A stretch of DNA of 64,000 bases. Origin: Aphanomyces cochlioides (lineage: Eukaryota; Oomycota; Saprolegniomycetes; Saprolegniales; Verrucalvaceae). Shown here in pieces: positions 32,509 through 43,061 of the stretch (the stretch's first letter is position 1; each line of letters opens with the position of its first letter). The stretch covers positions 372,001 to 436,000 of the forward strand of contig JAHQRK010000023.1 in NCBI GenBank assembly GCA_019828595.1, written 5' to 3'. The notes beneath the pieces are model-generated. The model worked only from the letters and a program-made list of their open reading frames with translations. It searched no databases and had not been told where the DNA came from. A program made the translations under genes and the position numbers.

Positions 32509-34902
32509 TTAGAGTTGATCGTCCTCCAAATCGAGGGGATCAATTTCGTCGGCGTTCATGGAGTGGTGAGCTTTGCTGCAGAGCTCGTCGATGTGGTAAT
32601 TGTTGGTGATGCTTTTGAGCATCGAGATGGCCGACAAGACGGGAGCCGGCAAAGTGAACTTCTCGAGATTGTCGCTGAAGTTTTCGATCAAAGCAAAGAG
32701 CGACCAGTCCGTCAAGCAGTTGGTGTCAGGCAATCTTGTTGCTTCTTGGTTCAATAGAACAGTCAGTGCCTCCGAGTTTGTGTAGAGGTCTGGGGCCCGA
32801 TTTGAGAGGAATAAGTCAATCGTAGCAAGTGCAAAGAGGATGCGCTTGATCTCTGGTATGTCCGTGGTCAATTCTTCCAAGATTTCTGACGGGTGAATCT
32901 TGTATTGAGCCATGAAGTTGACGTGATGTTTGTAGTTGTGAGGCTTGCCTTGAGCTTTTAACAAAGCCATCTTGCGCTCAATAGTCTTGGTTGCAACAAG
33001 TGACTGAAACAAACTGAGGTCTTCATCTTGTGCGTACATAGCATGTGCAACGAGCTGAGGATCATCTCGCAAAATGCGTTGACATTCGGTGATACTGCCT
33101 TCGACTTTCTTATCTCGAATGATCTTCTTCGCCAATTCGAGGTGGGCTGCAGCAGACTTGTTAAGTCGTTGTTTCTTCGCTTTGCCTTTGGTCTTTTTCG
33201 GGCGTGGCGCACTTGAATCTTCCAATACAATTCGAGGCACTGCAAAGTCTTCAAACGAGAGTTCCACGTCGTCTTCTTCGAGGATATGAAAACGGTTGGA
33301 TGTCGGCAGTGGATCCAAACGTGGGGACGAAGGCAAAGTACGTTTTGGAGCTGGTCCAGACCGGTAGCCCGTTACCAATTGAAGGTCCAGCGAGTTCTTG
33401 GGCTGCTCACTTGGTGGAGCAAGAGCGGGCGATTCGTTGGTAGGCATTTCCACATCTTCTTGTTGTTTGTCTTGTCCATTGTTGTTAGGGGGATCGCTGT
33501 CACCAGACATATCGACATCAGAGCCATGAGAAGGAGCTGTTGGCTGTGGTTGTTCATCTTGACGATCTCCAGATGCCTCAGTTGAGTCGGCCTCGCCTTC
33601 CGCATTTGTTCCAGGGTCTTGATCATGATCGTCTCCATCATGTTCAGGTTCTTTTTCTCCTGACGGAGGAGATTTTGCCGCTGCCTTGGCCGCTTTTGTC
33701 TTCGCTTTTTCAGCCTTGGCCTCTGCACGTCGTGAAGCAATGGACGGAGGCAATGTCTTGTTCAGAGCAGCGATCTTGTGCTGAAACACGACGACAAAAG
33801 GCTGACCCGACGGATCCGTAATGGTGATTTCGCGTAGTGCGTCGCCGGATTGTGGCACCAACACTGCAGGAGGCGCAGGCGACTTGAAAATGACTCTCAA
33901 ATGCGGCGACTTGATGATCTGACCAGCAGTAGGGTTGAATGCTGCTATCACTGACTTGGTCAATGCAGCCATTTTCTTGACAATTGCCTTGGCCATCGAA
34001 GGGTGACTGACCTTGTTGAACGTAACGTAGTAGTTGTTGCCATAACGCGAGTACTTGGGAACCAGGAAGTCTTTGCCACCAAGTCGAAACGTTGTGCCTC
34101 CCATTTCCACGCACGTAGACAAGTTGTAACTTGAGATCACAATGATCTGTGGGTTCTTCTTGTGGATCAAAATGTTCGGAAATTTGGAGCCCCATAACGA
34201 ACCAGGATTTTCCTTGACAAATTGATCGCAGATGACTTTTTCGGACCAGTCCTTGTAGGCTTCGCCCAACTTGACTGTGAGCTCGTACACTTGGGACTGG
34301 GGGGTGAGCAAAATGTTTTCAATGAAGGCGTCCATGTCACCAGAGTCTTTGTAGAATGCGTCCGCCATGGCCTCGCATCGCGCAATATCGTCATCGGCAA
34401 TAGCATGAGCACCAGTGTTGCGGTGTTTCGCGCCTTTGGGAGCATTGCCTTGCTTGGCATCTTTCTTGGACGAAGCTGAATCCTTGCCGGGAGTCTTTTG
34501 CGTCCATGGATTGGCCTTTTCAGCGTTTTGTTGCTCTTGATCGCCTTGTATTTTGTCTGCCGCGGTAGGAGGATCAACAGCGCCATTTCCTTGAGCAACG
34601 GATTTGTCGACAATGTCTTGATTTGACTGGTCATTGTCATTGTTTGTCGATTGTTCCTCTTGAATAACTTCTCCAGGAGTATCACACGGCTTCGCTTGGC
34701 CGTTAATGTCGCCTGACCCATCAACCTCAGAGTGAATTTGAGTATTTCCCTCGTCGGTTAAGGCCTCGGTTTCAGTAGAATCCTTCCCCTCGGCGTCTCC
34801 AGACCATATCCACGTCCTCTTGAGATTTTTCTTCTTCCTCTCCCGTTCTAGGAGGCTCAGAACAGGGGGCGACGCGGTTGGTGGCTGCTGGCTCAGTCCC
34901 AT
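32509..34902 (-). CDS. LINE ORF1 protein of copy A
   Basis: An uninterrupted 797-residue frame from ATG 34902, 76 bases upstream of ORF2. The N-terminal 170 residues are Asp/Glu/Gln-rich and low complexity. Residues about 175-370 form a folded region (SLWGSKFPNILIHKKNPQII, TTFRLGGKDFLVPKYSRYGN, KVSHPSMAKAIVKKMAA) that may be an RRM-like nucleic-acid-binding fold. An acidic linker and a basic segment (PRPKKTKGKAKKQRLNKSAA) follow, then a helical C-terminus. LINE ORF1 proteins bind the element RNA. No CCHC zinc knuckle is seen. An additional 5' frame (35129-35566) may be an out-of-frame N-terminal extension. Confidence 0.75.
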   Translation of the reverse strand: MGLSQQPPTASPPVLSLLERERKKKNLKRTWIWSGDAEGKDSTETEALTDEGNTQIHSEVDGSGDINGQAKPCDTPGEVIQEEQSTNNDNDQSNQDIVDKSVAQGNGAVDPPTAADKIQGDQEQQNAEKANPWTQKTPGKDSASSKKDAKQGNAPKGAKHRNTGAHAIADDDIARCEAMADAFYKDSGDMDAFIENILLTPQSQVYELTVKLGEAYKDWSEKVICDQFVKENPGSLWGSKFPNILIHKKNPQIIVISSYNLSTCVEMGGTTFRLGGKDFLVPKYSRYGNNYYVTFNKVSHPSMAKAIVKKMAALTKSVIAAFNPTAGQIIKSPHLRVIFKSPAPPAVLVPQSGDALREITITDPSGQPFVVVFQHKIAALNKTLPPSIASRRAEAKAEKAKTKAAKAAAKSPPSGEKEPEHDGDDHDQDPGTNAEGEADSTEASGDRQDEQPQPTAPSHGSDVDMSGDSDPPNNNGQDKQQEDVEMPTNESPALAPPSEQPKNSLDLQLVTGYRSGPAPKRTLPSSPRLDPLPTSNRFHILEEDDVELSFEDFAVPRIVLEDSSAPRPKKTKGKAKKQRLNKSAAAHLELAKKIIRDKKVEGSITECQRILRDDPQLVAHAMYAQDEDLSLFQSLVATKTIERKMALLKAQGKPHNYKHHVNFMAQYKIHPSEILEELTTDIPEIKRILFALATIDLFLSNRAPDLYTNSEALTVLLNQEATRLPDTNCLTDWSLFALIENFSDNLEKFTLPAPVLSAISMLKSITNNYHIDELCSKAHHSMNADEIDPLDLEDDQL

Positions 34903-35128
34903 TGGTCACGAGAAAGGCCGGGGCCAGACCCCCAGTGACAGGGGTAGAAGGGGAATCCATGCCATCCCCGCAGCACGGTGACTGGGGTACACCATTGCTC
35001 CGGCGAGAACCCAAATCGGGATACCGCCCCCGCCCCTCCGAAGAGGCCCCTGGGGGGAAGTAGACAGAACCGCAGGGTGTGCCCATAGGGGGGGCCCTCG
35101 TAGCCTCTAGGGGGGGGCCTCGTAGCCT

Positions 35129-35566
35129 CTAGGGCTGGCATGGACCCCGTTTTCTCGCCGCCTTCACTGGGGATCGACTCCAATTGGAGTCCAGGGAAGC
35201 AGCCACCACAGGCACAAGGCCCCAGTGGTTCGCCCTCCTGAGTGAGGGCTTCGCTAGACAAGTTAACGACAGTGGTCTGGGGGTCAACCACTGACCCACT
35301 GAGGTTGACCCCCCTGGAACTCCGGCGAGTGGAGCACCAGGTGAAGCGCTGGTGGAGCGAGACGCAGATTGGTCTCCAGGAGACGCTATTGGGTCGAACT
35401 CGACCTCCACTTCGGCCCTAGGGTTAGGTGTAGCAACATTACTCACACCACTTCCACCATCCTGATTGGACGACGAAAGTGGGTGAGGTGATACAATACC
35501 TGGAATGATGGTGACTCCGTGAGTGTTGGTCTCACGGAGCTCGGAACAGCTGTTGGCGTTGGACAT
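35129..35566 (-). pseudogene. 5' open frame of LINE copy A, possibly a frameshifted ORF1 start
   Basis: ATG 35566 opens MSNANSCSELRETNTHGVTI and runs 145 codons in Ser/Pro-rich sequence. Other frames stay open through 34772-35291, bridging to the ORF1 ATG at 34902. The G/C-rich stretch at 35080-35125 with runs of six to seven Gs is a natural place for an indel. Whether this is a leader ORF or a broken ORF1 N-terminus cannot be decided here. Confidence 0.4.
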
Positions 35567-35631
35567 TTTGAGCGCGGCTGCACTTGATAACTTCTTGACT
35601 TGAGGGGTACGAGGCAAATTCGGAAGTTTTT

Positions 35632-38615
35632 TTCAGTGCTGGTGGATCGAGTGCGAGACCTTCAAAAGCAAATTCACGAGCTGCAAGATCGAGACAAGCA
35701 GTTTCGTCAAGACCAGGCGTTCCAACTTCACTTGTACAAAGCAGAGCGCTCGTCCAAGTTCCACTTCATGTCCCCTGTCCCTACCCCCTTGAAGAAGACA
35801 GTCTTCAAAGAGTTGGTGGATGTCAATGGAAATGTTGTCTCCAATCAACAAGGCATGTCTGACGTCCTGGTCGACTACTACAAGGACTTGTTTGCAGCTC
35901 CCGAGGTGCAGCGATCTGGAGACGAAGTGTCGTCATTTCTGACCCCATTGACTCGACACAAGCAACTGCCAGAGCAAGCCCAGAAAGAGCTGTCGGCTCC
36001 CTTGCGCGCCAACGAGTTCTATCATGCTATTCGACACAGCAGTTCGAACTCAGCGCCAGGTCCCAACGCTCTGCCATTCGAAGTCCTCAAACTTGCACCT
36101 CACAAGTGGTCGTTGGTGTTGGAGCTGCTATTCACACACCAGCTCCATTCTCACCCTCGCTTGACTCCCATGCAACTTGTCAGTACGCTGGTGTTGCTGC
36201 ACAAGAAAGGCCCCAAGTCACAAGCCAAGAACTATCGGCCCATTAGCCTACTCAACACGGATGTGAAAATCCTGACGAGTATTCTGGCTTATCGACTGCC
36301 ACATTCGACACATCATCCACCCGGACCAGCAAGGCTTTATCCGTCGAAGCAATATCCAAACCAATATTGCACGACTGGATGACATGCTGCACCACATCAA
36401 ACTACACAGTCCGTCCTCGATGGTGGCACTGCTTGACTTTAATAAAGCTTTTCATCGCGTGGACCACGCGTACTTGCTCCGCGTCCTCCGTCACTATGGC
36501 TTTCCCGAAACCTTTGTTGACATGGTTCGCGTACTGTACTCGGGCCGCAAGTCTCGCATCTTGGTGAACGGCTTCTTGTCCAAGCCAGTTCACATCTCAC
36601 GCGGTGTGTTGCAAGGTGATCCACTGTCGCCACTTCTGTTTGTGATCGCTTTGGAACCGATGTGCCAACTCCTACGGCAACACTCCAACTATGGCATCAA
36701 GTGTGGGGATCGCTACCACACTGGGAGTTACTTTGCCGACGACTCGCAACTCTATGCGGCAAATGAGACGTGCCTCCACCGGCAGCTTGCATTGGTTCAA
36801 ACCTTTTGCGACACGTCTGGTTTCCGACTCAACGTAGACAAGACCCAAATTCTGACCTACAGCCAGTTGAATGGGAACCTTGCCTCACTACAAGTTACTT
36901 CCGACAGTCCCGTGAAGGCTCTTGGTATCTTGGTTGCGCCCAATCTCTCTCCATTGGCACGTTTCAATTACGTGTTTGAGAAGTTTGTGGCTCGCTTGTC
37001 TTTGTGGCTCTACAAGGCTCGAACCATGGCCGGAAAAGTCACTATCCTGCACAGCATATGTCTGCCTGTGTTATGATACCAACTGACTTTTGTCCCTGCC
37101 GACAAAGACCTGGCCAAAAAGATCGACAAGGCCATGCTTCAATTTATGCATGGTGAAGAAATCAACCCATCCTCCTCTGTCCATGGCCTCCGTTTGATCA
37201 AAAAGGAGATCATATTCATGCCGAAGAAGTCCGGTGGCTTAGGCCTGCACCATGCACTTGCTTTATGGCAACAACACAACCGCTCTGTCATGATCAGATG
37301 CATTCAAGCCATCACCACCCCACCCCGCAAGTCTGCCATGTCCGCCTGGATTACGCCGGGCTATACTCTCCTCGAGAAGGCTTTTCATCCATGGGGTTCC
37401 CCCCGAGATCTCCTCTTGGCAAATGGCTCTTCTACATTCATCAGACAACTGTACAAGAATCCCAATATCACTCCAATGTGGAAAGCCTTATTGAGTAGCT
37501 GGTTTGAATCCCGCTGGACTCCGTACGGCTGTCCAAATCATATCTCATCTTTGGATGTTCCCCTTTGGCACAACTCGTATCTGCCTGGACTCGAAGACCT
37601 ATACGATCAGTGCTCTACATCGACGCAAGACCAAGCCAATGTATTGGCTTCGCTTCACATCACGAAGTTGTCGCATTTGTTGACTCCGTGTCAGCGAGTT
37701 TGGCCAGCTTCGATCTTGTTCGACAAAATCAACCGTGCCTGCCGCCAAGCCAATTTTGTCCCTCCAATGAAACAATGGATCTCAATCTTGGGGACCAAGT
37801 TATCACGATTGTTTGAGATTGTTTCTGAAGAGGATGCCCCCGTGTTCCACTTGCCGACGCCAAGCTCTGAATGGATGGAATGGCACTGGATGATTCACCC
37901 TGACTCGAGTCCGATCTTGTTGGCGCTTGCGACTTCGAAATCGGCTAAGGTCAGAGCTTCTCCAGCTGTCAGCTCGTCCATTCTTCCTACCAAGCATCTC
38001 AACCTGCCATCCAACTTTTACGAAGACCCCAAGCGCCTTACCCAACTTGCCGCCTTCCTCCAACCCGACCACATTCTCCCTCGATATGGAGAGTTCATTT
38101 TCAAGACCCTTCTCCGCGCCAACGCCATGCAATATCTGTTTCAGTACCAAGACCCCAAGCCGACGTGTGTCTTCTGTCGTGTCAATGAGACGTACGAGCA
38201 TTTCCTGTTCTCTTGTGGATATGGTCAATCTGTTTGGTATTTCTTCAAGGCGATCCAGCGACTGCTCGAGTGTTCCTTTCCGTCAACGTGTCTGGAAATG
38301 TTCTACGAGACGCCCAAGCCGTCCGATGGATACTACATCCGTGGCTATCTGAAGATCTGGCCGATTGTCCGAGCCTGCGTGTATTATCAAATATGGCTCC
38401 AACGTGCCGATCGCACCTTTCGACCCGACCTCACAGCGAAGAGTCCGATGGAAGTTGCCATTCATGCTGCCTCTTTGATCAAGCTACATCTACAACAGCT
38501 CCTGGTTGATCTCCCTCTCAAGAAGGGATACACCAAGGTATTCAATGTGCTCAAGCATCTATCTTCGGACCCCTGGTTACGTCAACACATCATTCCTAAC
38601 AGCGTCGTTTCATGA
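35632..38615 (+). pseudogene. LINE ORF2 of copy B: reverse transcriptase part, same lesions as copy A
   Basis: Three open pieces (to 36382, 36384-37076, 37134-38615) reproduce copy A residue for residue apart from rare substitutions (e.g. YYKDLF here, YYKNLF in A). The frameshift after LAYRL and the TGA after ICLPVL are at homologous positions. The reverse transcriptase motif YFADDSQL and the C-terminal zinc-binding motif are present; the endonuclease is missing. Confidence 0.9.
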
Positions 38616-38764
38616 GTGAGCTGACGGCTAACTCACTTCATCTCCTGTTCAATGACCACTTTGCCATATTCTGTTTTCCAAGTTCTATTTATACAGTACG
38701 AGGCAAATTAGTAAGTCATTAGGGCCTTTACTCAAAAATAAGGTTAATACAACTCATTTAACCA
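35632..38764 (+). mobile_element. LINE copy B, 5'-truncated; right arm of the inverted repeat
   Basis: It begins at TTCAGTGCTGGTGG inside the ORF2 coding region, immediately after CGGAAG and a run of T, and runs to the same 3' tail as copy A. It is the reverse complement of 28231-31363 with rare substitutions. A 5'-truncated copy in the opposite orientation could arise by reverse transcription, but its shared lesions with copy A suggest a DNA-level duplication. Confidence 0.9.
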
Positions 38765-38766
38765 AC

Positions 38767-41452
38767 CACACGCCACAAGATGCATCTCGACTCGTGTTTT
38801 CTCGCCTGATGACCCACTTGCCACGTGCAGATCTCGACCCCATCAAGACGCCCACTTGCCACGTCTGGCACGTTTGAAAGGTGTCATGGTAGTGTGGTGC
38901 ACCAAGCACCAACGTGGCCCGAAAGCAACACGCGAGTATCCCAAACACACGCCACAAGATGCATCTCGACTCGTGTTTTCTCGCCTGATGACCCACTTGC
39001 CACGTGCAGATCTCGACCCCATCAAGACGCCCACTTGCCACGTCTGGCACGTTTGAAAGGTGTCATGGTAGTGTGGTGCACCAAGCACCAACGTGGCCCG
39101 AAAGCAACACGCGAGTATCCCAAACACACGCCACAAGATGCATCTCGACTCGTGTTTTCTCGCCTGATGACCCACTTGCCACGTGCAGATCTCGACCCCA
39201 TCAAGACGCCCACTTGCCACGTCTGGCACGTTTGAAAGGTGTCATGGTAGTGTGGTGCACCAAGCACCAACGTGGCCCGAAAGCAACACGCGAGTATCCC
39301 AAACACACGCCACAAGATGCATCTCGACTCGTGTTTTCTCGCCTGATGACCCACTTGCCACGTGCAGATCTCGACCCCATCAAGACGCCCACTTGCCACG
39401 TCTGGCACGTTTGAAAGGTGTCATGGTAGTGTGGTGCACCAAGCACCAACGTGGCCCGAAAGCAACACGCGAGTATCCCAAACACACGCCACAAGATGCA
39501 TCTCGACTCGTGTTTTCTCGCCTGATGACCCACTTGCCACGTGCAGATCTCGACCCCATCAAGACGCCCACTTGCCACGTCTGGCACGTTTGAAAGGTGT
39601 CATGGTAGTGTGGTGCACCAAGCACCAACGTGGCCCGAAAGCAACACGCGAGTATCCCAAACACACGCCACAAGATGCATCTCGACTCGTGTTTTCTCGC
39701 CTGATGACCCACTTGCCACGTGCAGATCTCGACCCCATCAAGACGCCCACTTGCCACGTCTGGCACGTTTGAAAGGTGTCATGGTAGTGTGGTGCACCAA
39801 GCACCAACGTGGCCCGAAAGCAACACGCGAGTATCCCAAACACACGCCACAAGATGCATCTCGACTCGTGTTTTCTCGCCTGATGACCCACTTGCCACGT
39901 GCAGATCTCGACCCCATCAAGACGCCCACTTGCCACGTCTGGCACGTTTGAAAGGTGTCATGGTAGTGTGGTGCACCAAGCACCAACGTGGCCCGAAAGC
40001 AACACGCGAGTATCCCAAACACACGCCACAAGATGCATCTCGACTCGTGTTTTCTCGCCTGATGACCCACTTGCCACGTGCAGATCTCGACCCCATCAAG
40101 ACGCCCACTTGCCACGTCTGGCACGTTTGAAAGGTGTCATGGTAGTGTGGTGCACCAAGCACCAACGTGGCCCGAAAGCAACACGCGAGTATCCCAAACA
40201 CACGCCACAAGATGCATCTCGACTCGTGTTTTCTCGCCTGATGACCCACTTGCCACGTGCAGATCTCGACCCCATCAAGACGCCCACTTGCCACGTCTGG
40301 CACGTTTGAAAGGTGTCATGGTAGTGTGGTGCACCAAGCACCAACGTGGCCCGAAAGCAACACGCGAGTATCCCAAACACACGCCACAAGATGCATCTCG
40401 ACTCGTGTTTTCTCGCCTGATGACCCACTTGCCACGTGCAGATCTCGACCCCATCAAGACGCCCACTTGCCACGTCTGGCACGTTTGAAAGGTGTCATGG
40501 TAGTGTGGTGCACCAAGCACCAACGTGGCCCGAAAGCAACACGCGAGTATCCCAAACACACGCCACAAGATGCATCTCGACTCGTGTTTTCTCGCCTGAT
40601 GACCCACTTGCCACGTGCAGATCTCGACCCCATCAAGACGCCCACTTGCCACGTCTGGCACGTTTGAAAGGTGTCATGGTAGTGTGGTGCACCAAGCACC
40701 AACGTGGCCCGAAAGCAACACGCGAGTATCCCAAACACACGCCACAAGATGCATCTCGACTCGTGTTTTCTCGCCTGATGACCCACTTGCCACGTGCAGA
40801 TCTCGACCCCATCAAGACGCCCACTTGCCACGTCTGGCACGTTTGAAAGGTGTCATGGTAGTGTGGTGCACCAAGCACCAACGTGGCCCGAAAGCAACAC
40901 GCGAGTATCCCAAACACACGCCACAAGATGCATCTCGACTCGTGTTTTCTCGCCTGATGACCCACTTGCCACGTGCAGATCTCGACCCCATCAAGACGCC
41001 CACTTGCCACGTCTGGCACGTTTGAAAGGTGTCATGGTAGTGTGGTGCACCAAGCACCAACGTGGCCCGAAAGCAACACGCGAGTATCCCAAACACACGC
41101 CACAAGATGCATCTCGACTCGTGTTTTCTCGCCTGATGACCCACTTGCCACGTGCAGATCTCGACCCCATCAAGACGCCCACTTGCCACGTCTGGCACGT
41201 TTGAAAGGTGTCATGGTAGTGTGGTGCACCAAGCACCAACGTGGCCCGAAAGCAACACGCGAGTATCCCAAACACACGCCACAAGATGCATCTCGACTCG
41301 TGTTTTCTCGCCTGATGACCCACTTGCCACGTGCAGATCTCGACCCCATCAAGACGCCCACTTGCCACGTCTGGCACGTTTGAAAGGTGTCATGGTAGTG
41401 TGGTGCACCAAGCACCAACGTGGCCCGAAAGCAACACGCGAGTATCCCAAAC
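38767..41452. repeat. Satellite array: 15 tandem copies of a 179 bp unit
   Basis: The period is exactly 179 bases: the CACACGCCACAAGATG block recurs at constant steps, and 2686 bases hold 15.0 units that look identical by eye. Each unit contains CCCACTTGCCACGT twice and a CACGTG core. The array starts within a few bases of the 3' end of LINE copy B and stops at 41452, 25 bases before a copia LTR. The 128- and 136-residue frames that recur in it on both strands are by-products of the repeat. There are no variable spacers, so it is not a CRISPR array. Confidence 0.97.
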
Positions 41453-41477
41453 TCACGCGCAGTTCTTCAGAGGATCT

Positions 41478-41693
41478 TGTTCGTGCGTTGTGAACAGACC
41501 AAAGCAACTTGACAAGTGAATTGATGTTTAGTTTCTAACCTACATGCAAGGGACGCTCTCTGTCCTTCGACTCTTGGTCACAATCCGTGCAATGTTCTCT
41601 CTTCTGATATGCAAGTGGCTTTTTCAACCACGTCTCTTCTCGGCTACATTATTTGTCTGGTCCTCGATACCGTTGCGGTGGCTATCGCTAACA
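41478..41693 (-). repeat. Copia LTR (216 bp)
   Basis: Read on minus it starts TGTTAGCGATAGCC directly after the polypurine tract CCAGGGGGG and ends CGCACGAACA, i.e. TG...CA. The left boundary is inferred from the matching length of the other copia LTR in this window. Confidence 0.65.
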
Positions 41694-43061
41694 CCCCCCC
41701 TGGACCCGGCAACATGCTGATAGCCTTGATGAACTTTTGCATGGCATCTCGAGTGCTGATCTTTGTAAGTGCATCGGCGACCATTTGGGTTGTTGGCAGG
41801 AACTTGACGTCAATTGTCTTGTCTTGAATGAGATCTCAATTAAAATGCCAAGCAACATCGACATGCTTCGATCGATCGTTCGTCACCTTGTGTTGTGCAA
41901 GAGCGATGACCCCTTGATTATCGGCGAAATAGGTGGTTGTACCTTGTGGGCACTCAAGATCGTCTAACAGACCTCGGATAAAGATACATTCCTTGGCTGC
42001 CATAGCCATAGCAACATACTCGGCTTCACAAGAAGAGGTCGCAATCGTTCGTTGTCAAGATCTCCACGAAACTGGGCCACCACAAATCAGCCAAATTTGG
42101 CCTGAGACAGATCGGCGGTCTGGTTTTCGTGCCCAACTAGCATCAGAGAACCCTTGTAGACGGACATCGCTTCGACCATCATATCCGTAGTTGATACCCA
42201 GGTTTGTGGTTCGATGCAAGTATTTTAGAGCCCGCAATGCTCCCAACATGTGACATTCCTTTGGAGTGTGGAGATACCTTGAAAGACGCTGAACAACGTG
42301 GGCCAAGTCAGGGCGAGTACATGTTGCCAAATAAACTAAAGATCCGACCATCGCCCGGTACTTCACAATATCCGCATCTTGACCGTCAGCTTCACCCCAC
42401 AGAGCTTCAGTTCCAGTCACTTCTGGTGAACCAACCGGGGCACAATTCTCCATGCTAAATCGCTTCAAGATGGCTTTGGCATACGCTTCCTGGGAAAGGT
42501 TTGTGCCATTCATATTCCGAGAAATTTTAACTCCCAATAAGCACTCGGCATTGCATTGCCTCTTCAGTTTTATCTTCGATTCCAAGTCAGTTAGGATGTG
42601 GTCTGCGTCATCTGCTGTTGGCGCTGCCAGCAAGAAGTCATCGACGTAGACACAAAGCACAGCTAACTTCCCATTGACTTTTCATAGGCATGGATCATGT
42701 TGGCTTGCTTTCCATCCAAGGGACCGAAGACGTTGATCACAAAGTTCATTCCAGTGGAACCCGCTCTGCTTGAGCCCGAAAATTGCTCTCACCATTTCCA
42801 GTTCATAATCCGCGGGTCCAAGTGGATGGCCAGGTGGTTGTATCATGCGTACTCGCTCATTTTCAGGTAAATAGGATTGGAGGTATGCATCCACAGCGTC
42901 CGCTTGTTCCAAAACATATTGACGTGCGGTGGCAAAGGCAATGATTGTGCGGAGTGTAGTAAATTTCACAACCGGTGAAGACGTTTGGAAATAATCAATC
43001 CCTTCCCGTTGTAAGTATCCGTTGGCGACGAGTCGCGCTTTGTACCGTGTTACATTGCCCA
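41694..43061 (-). pseudogene. Copia reverse transcriptase/RNase H, truncated and broken
   Basis: Motifs read right to left: RYKARLVANGYLQREGIDYF, PPGHPLGP, FGLKQSGFHWNELC, then CVYVDDFLLAAP (catalytic YVDD), MVGSLVYLATCTRPDLAHVV and the RNase H motif SSCEAEYVAMAM followed by DALTKIS. A frame change lies near 42670 (before the YVDD exon), a TGA follows VSWRS near 42055, and another stop is close to 41840. Integrase and protease are absent. Confidence 0.85.

Larger units (their letters stand above)
28232..35620 (-). mobile_element. LINE (non-LTR retrotransposon) copy A, structurally full-length
   Basis: In the minus direction: 5' leader from about 35620, ORF1, ORF2 (endonuclease, reverse transcriptase, zf-RVT-like C-terminus), and a 3' tail ending AACTCATTTAACC. 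No poly(A) tail is seen. Both ends carry the 14-mer AATTTGCCTCGTAC/GTACGAGGCAAATT in inverted orientation (28282-28295 and 35607-35620). ORF2 is broken by one frameshift and one stop, so the copy is defective. Confidence 0.85.
41478..43061 (-). mobile_element. Ty1/copia retrotransposon remnant (3' half)
   Basis: In the minus direction it holds part of the reverse transcriptase, RNase H, a purine-rich tract and an LTR. It is truncated on its 5' side at 43061, where it is fused to hAT sequence at CTGTGATGAAAAAGG. The LTR has the same 216-bp length as that of the copia element at the right edge, but its sequence differs, so they are related families. Confidence 0.85.

Noticed and set aside
31144..35063. 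Plus-strand frames opposite LINE ORF1 and ORF2
   Set aside because: All are short, lack domains, and are shadows of the minus-strand LINE genes.
28380..37134. Programmed frameshift or stop readthrough in LINE ORF2
   Set aside because: One +/-1 shift and one separate TGA inside conserved reverse-transcriptase regions are better explained as lesions; no slippery site or downstream structure was evident.
28231..38764. A single 10.5 kb DNA transposon with 65-bp terminal inverted repeats
   Set aside because: The inverted ends are simply the 3' tails of two LINE copies in opposite orientation; homology continues for 3.13 kb into LINE coding sequence, and no target duplication was seen.
38767..41452. 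CRISPR-like array
   Set aside because: The whole 179-bp unit is repeated without variable spacers, and the context is eukaryotic.
38825..41519. Recurring 136-residue plus and 128-residue minus frames
   Set aside because: They repeat with the 179-bp period on both strands and end in the same way; they are products of the satellite sequence, not genes.
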